Source of the DNA: Verrucomicrobiota bacterium | GTDB lineage: Bacteria; Verrucomicrobiota; Verrucomicrobiia; Opitutales; Seribacteraceae | Direction of reading: 5' to 3' | Assembly (NCBI GenBank): GCA_014382645.1 | Contig: JACNJI010000520.1 | Span: 1-15,596, forward strand | DNA length: 15,596 bases | Part shown: positions 12,297 through 15,596 of the stretch, in pieces | Numbering within the stretch: position 1 is the stretch's first letter | Layout of the letters: each line of letters opens with the position of its first letter | Notes under the pieces: generated by a model | Told to the model about the DNA's origin: nothing | Seen by the model: the letters and a program-made list of their open reading frames with translations, nothing else | The model's database searches: none | Made by a program: the position numbers and the translations under genes

Positions 12297-14672
12297 ATGC
12301 TTACCTTGTTGGCAGCCGAATCAACCGGAGGTTTCTATTTTCGCGAAGGACCTTTCCCTATTCTTCTAGTCCTTGGTGTCTTCGTCCCTCTTGCGGTGTT
12401 GTATGCGGTTTTTCTTTATCGGAGACAAACGGAGCTCTCCTCAGGACATCGTCTCGTCCTCGGCGTTTTGCGCGCTATCGTTTATAGTTTGATTATCCTG
12501 CTGCTGCTTGCCCCGGTGGTCGACCAGACGAAGAAAATCTTGATACCAAACAATGTCCTAGTGCTACTTGACGTTTCCGAAAGTATGTCGATTGAGGATC
12601 GTCGCAGCAGACCGGATGAATTGGCTGAATCCGCTGCAGCTTTAGGCAAGATTCCACTCGGCGAACTAGATCGGTATGCAGCTGCGGAGCTTCCTGACGA
12701 CATTCGTTCAAGCGTTGAAAAGGTATCACGGCTAGACCTGGCAAAAGGTATCCTCGGTTTATCTGAGTTGGAGATTCTCCGCACCTCTACCGAGAGCAGC
12801 CATGTTACAGGTTATACCTTTGGGGAAAATCTTGCATCTGACATGAGCCCCGAAAATTCTTCGCCATGGTTTGACGCTGCTCTGCCTTCCGCAAAGTCTA
12901 CGCGCTTAGGTGACGGTCTGAGAGAGGCAGTCGATCGTCACGGTGGGCAGAAAATCACCGGAGTAGTTGTCTTAAGTGACGGCGCTTCCAATGAGGGTGT
13001 CGATGCGGTGGATGCGGCTCTTCGATTGGGCGACCAATCCATCCCCGTCCACACCATCGGACTAGGTCTGACTAAGCCGGAGGACGTGCGAATCCTGACT
13101 GTGCGGGTTCCTGATACCGTTTTCTATAAGGATAAGGTTCCTGTCAGTGTCGGTATCCTTTCCCATGGTTTTCAAGGACGGGTGGTCACTGTTGATTTGA
13201 CCATCGATGGAGACTTGGTCGCCAGCAGAAAAACGGCTCTAAGGGGAGACGAGGCTGTCGAAGAGCTTTCTTTTATAGCCGACCAAAAGGTGGGACAGTC
13301 TAAATTTGTCGTTACGGCTACCGTGCTTCCCGGAGACGTGGCCCCGGAAAACAATCGATATGAACGAAGTATTTCAATCATCGATGAGAAGATAAAAATT
13401 CTCTACATCGAGGGCGAACCTCGTTGGGAGTTTCGTTACCTGCGAGCTGTGCTTCTTCGGGATGATCGATTGGACGTGAAATTTCTCATGACGGAAGGAG
13501 ACCCGGAGCTTGCTCGGGCGTCGCCTCGACATCTTGAAGTTTTCCCGGAGGATGGCGCCGAAACATTTCAGTACGACTTGGTTATTTTGGGAGATGTTCC
13601 TGCAGACTACTTCACGCAGTCTCATCTCGAGCGGATTGAGGAACTTGTTCTTAAGCGCGGCGCTTCCTTCCTTATGCTGGCGGGTCGTAAATATGCTCCT
13701 GCGAGCTATCGAGACTCTCCCATCGCATCTCTTTTGCCCGTTAAGATCGGCAATGACGGATATGACCGCCTCGGTCCCTTGCTTTATCCGGTTCCCACTT
13801 CTTCAGGAATGAAGAACCTGATTGCTAAGTTCAGTCCCTCCGAGCAGGTGACACGAGAGACATGGGCCCGAGCTAAGCCGCTTTACGGTGTGCCCAACTT
13901 GGATGGAGTAAAACGGGGAGCCGCAGACAATATTTTGGTTACTCTCTCCGACGTCGACCAACGCAGTAAGCCTTATCCGTTGGTTGTCTGGCAGCGTTAC
14001 GGCACGGGCAAATCGCTTTACGTCGGTTCCGACCAACTCTGGCGCCTTCGTTTTAAACATGGCGACGAGTTTCATGTCCACTTCTGGAAACAATCCATAC
14101 ACTTCCTGACCTTGTCTCGTTTGCTGGGTGAGAATAAGCGCATTCGGTTGGAGACGGAGCGGGACAGCTATCGTGCCGGCGAGAGAGCCAATGTTTTTGC
14201 CAACGTTCTCGATGAAAGCTTTGAACCAATCTCCGCTCCTTCCTACGATGTGTTGGTTGAATCACCGGGACAGGCCGAACCCTCGGGCCTTTCACTGCTG
14301 GCTATTCCGGGGTCACCTGGCCTCTACCAGGGTTCTTACGTTACAGGTAAAGCAGGTTCTTATCTCTTGAAGTCGGTTTTGGCTGATTCGAAATTCGCCA
14401 ACACTGCATCCTTTCAAGCCGTTGGAGCCAGTCGGGAAATGCTTGAGTCGGCCATGCAGGAGCAGACACTGCGTAAGATCTCCGAACTTTCAGGCGGCGA
14501 GTATCTGGAACTGAGTGACTTGAAGAAACTGCCCGAGTTGCTCAAGGGGGAAGTCCGAACAACGAGCGTCTCCAAGGAGATTTCACTTTGGGACCGGTGG
14601 TACGTGTTCGCTTTATTATTACTATTCCTGTCAATCGAATGGTTCGTCAGGCGCCAAAACGATGCTGCGTAA
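12297..14672 (+). CDS. Large VWA domain membrane protein with glutamine-amidotransferase-like domain
   Basis: A 791-residue membrane protein and a distant structural counterpart of the preceding gene product. Two N-terminal helices (about 21-41 and 52-72) are followed by a VWA domain with MIDAS motif DVSES (92-96). The VWA domain carries a long insertion, then TRLGDGLREAV and ITGVVVLSDGASNEG. Next come a beta-sandwich region (about 260-355, YKDKVPVSVGIL) and a Rossmann-like domain beginning ILYIEGEPRWEFRYLRAVL (about 368) with FLMLAGRKYAPASYRDSP, similar to class I amidotransferase-like domains but without an evident catalytic triad. The protein ends with one membrane helix (YVFALLLLFLSIEWFV) and a basic tail. 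It is typical of MoxR-linked operons in the PVC group. The start at 12297 follows the previous stop by one base. It probably works with the MoxR ATPase in the envelope; the substrate is unknown. Confidence 0.88.
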   Translation: MLTLLAAESTGGFYFREGPFPILLVLGVFVPLAVLYAVFLYRRQTELSSGHRLVLGVLRAIVYSLIILLLLAPVVDQTKKILIPNNVLVLLDVSESMSIEDRRSRPDELAESAAALGKIPLGELDRYAAAELPDDIRSSVEKVSRLDLAKGILGLSELEILRTSTESSHVTGYTFGENLASDMSPENSSPWFDAALPSAKSTRLGDGLREAVDRHGGQKITGVVVLSDGASNEGVDAVDAALRLGDQSIPVHTIGLGLTKPEDVRILTVRVPDTVFYKDKVPVSVGILSHGFQGRVVTVDLTIDGDLVASRKTALRGDEAVEELSFIADQKVGQSKFVVTATVLPGDVAPENNRYERSISIIDEKIKILYIEGEPRWEFRYLRAVLLRDDRLDVKFLMTEGDPELARASPRHLEVFPEDGAETFQYDLVILGDVPADYFTQSHLERIEELVLKRGASFLMLAGRKYAPASYRDSPIASLLPVKIGNDGYDRLGPLLYPVPTSSGMKNLIAKFSPSEQVTRETWARAKPLYGVPNLDGVKRGAADNILVTLSDVDQRSKPYPLVVWQRYGTGKSLYVGSDQLWRLRFKHGDEFHVHFWKQSIHFLTLSRLLGENKRIRLETERDSYRAGERANVFANVLDESFEPISAPSYDVLVESPGQAEPSGLSLLAIPGSPGLYQGSYVTGKAGSYLLKSVLADSKFANTASFQAVGASREMLESAMQEQTLRKISELSGGEYLELSDLKKLPELLKGEVRTTSVSKEISLWDRWYVFALLLLFLSIEWFVRRQNDAA

Positions 14673-14680
14673 AAGTTAAA

Positions 14681-15596
14681 ATGGATCAATCAGACGATAG
14701 TCGAATCCAAGGCAAACTGCTCTCCCTCTGGCATCGGGAGCGGCGGCTTCTACATGTCAAAGGAATTTGTTTGGCAATGCTTCTGATCGTGGGTTTGGTC
14801 CTTTTCGATCTCCTTTTGGACTGGCTTCTCGAACTCCCGGGCTGGATGCGTCTCGCTTTGCTTTGCTTAAACATCGGTTCACTTTGTTGGCTCGCTTATC
14901 GTCACTGGTGGATGCATTTACGTAGTTTTGATCCGCTTCGGATGTCTCTCGCCGTCGAACGCCTGCATCCTAAGCTTAACAGTCTGCTGGTGACCTACCT
15001 GCAACTTCAGGCATCGGGCAAGGACTCACGGGCCGTATCGCGAGAGCTCATCACTGCTCTGCGTAAGCAGGCTATCGATGCCGCGGTACCGCTTGATTTT
15101 CGCGGAGTCGTCGATTTTCGTCGTTTGAGAAAACCGGCGTTGGCGGCAGTTGCAGTACTCTTGCTGTTTTTGGTCAGTACGATTTTCATCGGCCCCTTCT
15201 ATCGTGTGCTGGCATACCGAATGTCCGACTTTTCTACTGACCTCGGCTATCCTACGCGTACTCATATCGACTCGGTTACCCCTCGGCATCTTAAGGTTCG
15301 CCGAGGTGATCCAATTGAACTGGCGATTCAGGTCGCACTGGATAGCGAAGTTCCTGTCTTGGCTCTTCTTGAAATAAGTCACGAGGATGGCCCTTGGGAG
15401 ACTGTCGACGTAGCCAATGACGGAAAGGGTATCTTCGCCCATCGCCTTAGCCGGTGCACTCGTAGTTTTGTATTTCGTTTTCGCGCAGGGGACGCCAAGA
15501 CGAAAGCGTACGAGATCGACGTGGTCCCTCCGACACAGATCGTCGAATCCCTAGTCACCCTACGTTTTCCCGAATGCACCGGAAAGAGACCGAGGG
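14681..15596 (+). CDS. DUF4175-like membrane protein, N-terminal part (cut by window edge)
   Basis: An open frame of 305 codons from the ATG at 14681 to the right edge without a stop. It has three membrane helices (about 27-50, 57-75 and 152-172). Between them is the segment SLAVERLHPKLNSLLVTYLQL (89-109), which matches the pattern in DUF4175-like proteins and their PVC relatives found next to VWA/MoxR genes. After the third helix comes a beta-rich extracytoplasmic region (VTPRHLKVRRGDPIELAI, FRFRAGDAKTKAYEIDVVPP). The family is large and usually has a long helical C-terminal part that lies beyond the window. The start is eight bases after the previous stop, with only a weak purine-rich stretch before it. 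Family assignment rests on pattern and context, so it is moderate. Confidence 0.7.
   Translation, partial: MDQSDDSRIQGKLLSLWHRERRLLHVKGICLAMLLIVGLVLFDLLLDWLLELPGWMRLALLCLNIGSLCWLAYRHWWMHLRSFDPLRMSLAVERLHPKLNSLLVTYLQLQASGKDSRAVSRELITALRKQAIDAAVPLDFRGVVDFRRLRKPALAAVAVLLLFLVSTIFIGPFYRVLAYRMSDFSTDLGYPTRTHIDSVTPRHLKVRRGDPIELAIQVALDSEVPVLALLEISHEDGPWETVDVANDGKGIFAHRLSRCTRSFVFRFRAGDAKTKAYEIDVVPPTQIVESLVTLRFPECTGKRPR

Noticed and set aside
1..15596. CRISPR arrays, tRNA or rRNA genes, insertion sequences, phage or defence genes
   Set aside because: No regular repeats, terminal inverted repeats, transposase or integrase motifs, or RNA-gene patterns were found on reading both strands.

Overview
The window looks like a chromosomal segment of a PVC-group bacterium, most likely Verrucomicrobiota or a relative. 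This is inferred from gene content: DUF1080 proteins, sulfatase pieces, a secreted beta-helix protein, and a MoxR/DUF58/VWA operon with large membrane VWA proteins. No rRNA, tRNA, CRISPR array, transposase or phage gene was seen.

Left part (1-4223): an ABC-F ATPase, minus strand, runs off the left edge. A 310-base gap follows, then a degraded polysaccharide-type locus. A small secreted protein gene is cut after about 80 codons and joined out of frame to the last 110 codons of a sulfatase. Two divergent DUF1080 (3-keto-disaccharide hydrolase family) secreted proteins come next. The second overlaps the start of another sulfatase, of which only the signal peptide and first strand remain, with a one-base frameshift. 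An AraR-like regulator (GntR helix-turn-helix plus LacI-type sensor), minus strand, converges on this remnant, and its 3' end carries a homopolymer that may have shifted its frame.

Middle (4224-6962): divergent from the regulator, across a short intergenic region, is an 881-residue secreted protein. It joins a formylglycine-enzyme-like (SUMF) domain without catalytic cysteines, a proline-rich linker, a right-handed beta-helix and an F5/8-type C domain. The regulator is a reasonable candidate to control it, but this is not shown.

Right part (7003-15596): a tightly packed plus-strand operon. Its order is MoxR AAA+ ATPase, DUF58 protein, an unrecognised secreted protein built of repeated beta modules, a BatA/VWA membrane protein, a second VWA membrane protein, and a DUF4175-like membrane protein cut by the right edge. 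Starts and stops overlap or lie 1-8 bases apart, so translation is probably coupled. MoxR ATPases with VWA partners are thought to act as chaperone-like systems for envelope or protein-complex assembly; the substrate here is unknown.

The most unusual points are the broken sulfatase ends flanking the DUF1080 pair, the two nearby homopolymer frameshifts, the four-part beta-helix protein, and the module-repeat protein inside the MoxR operon.
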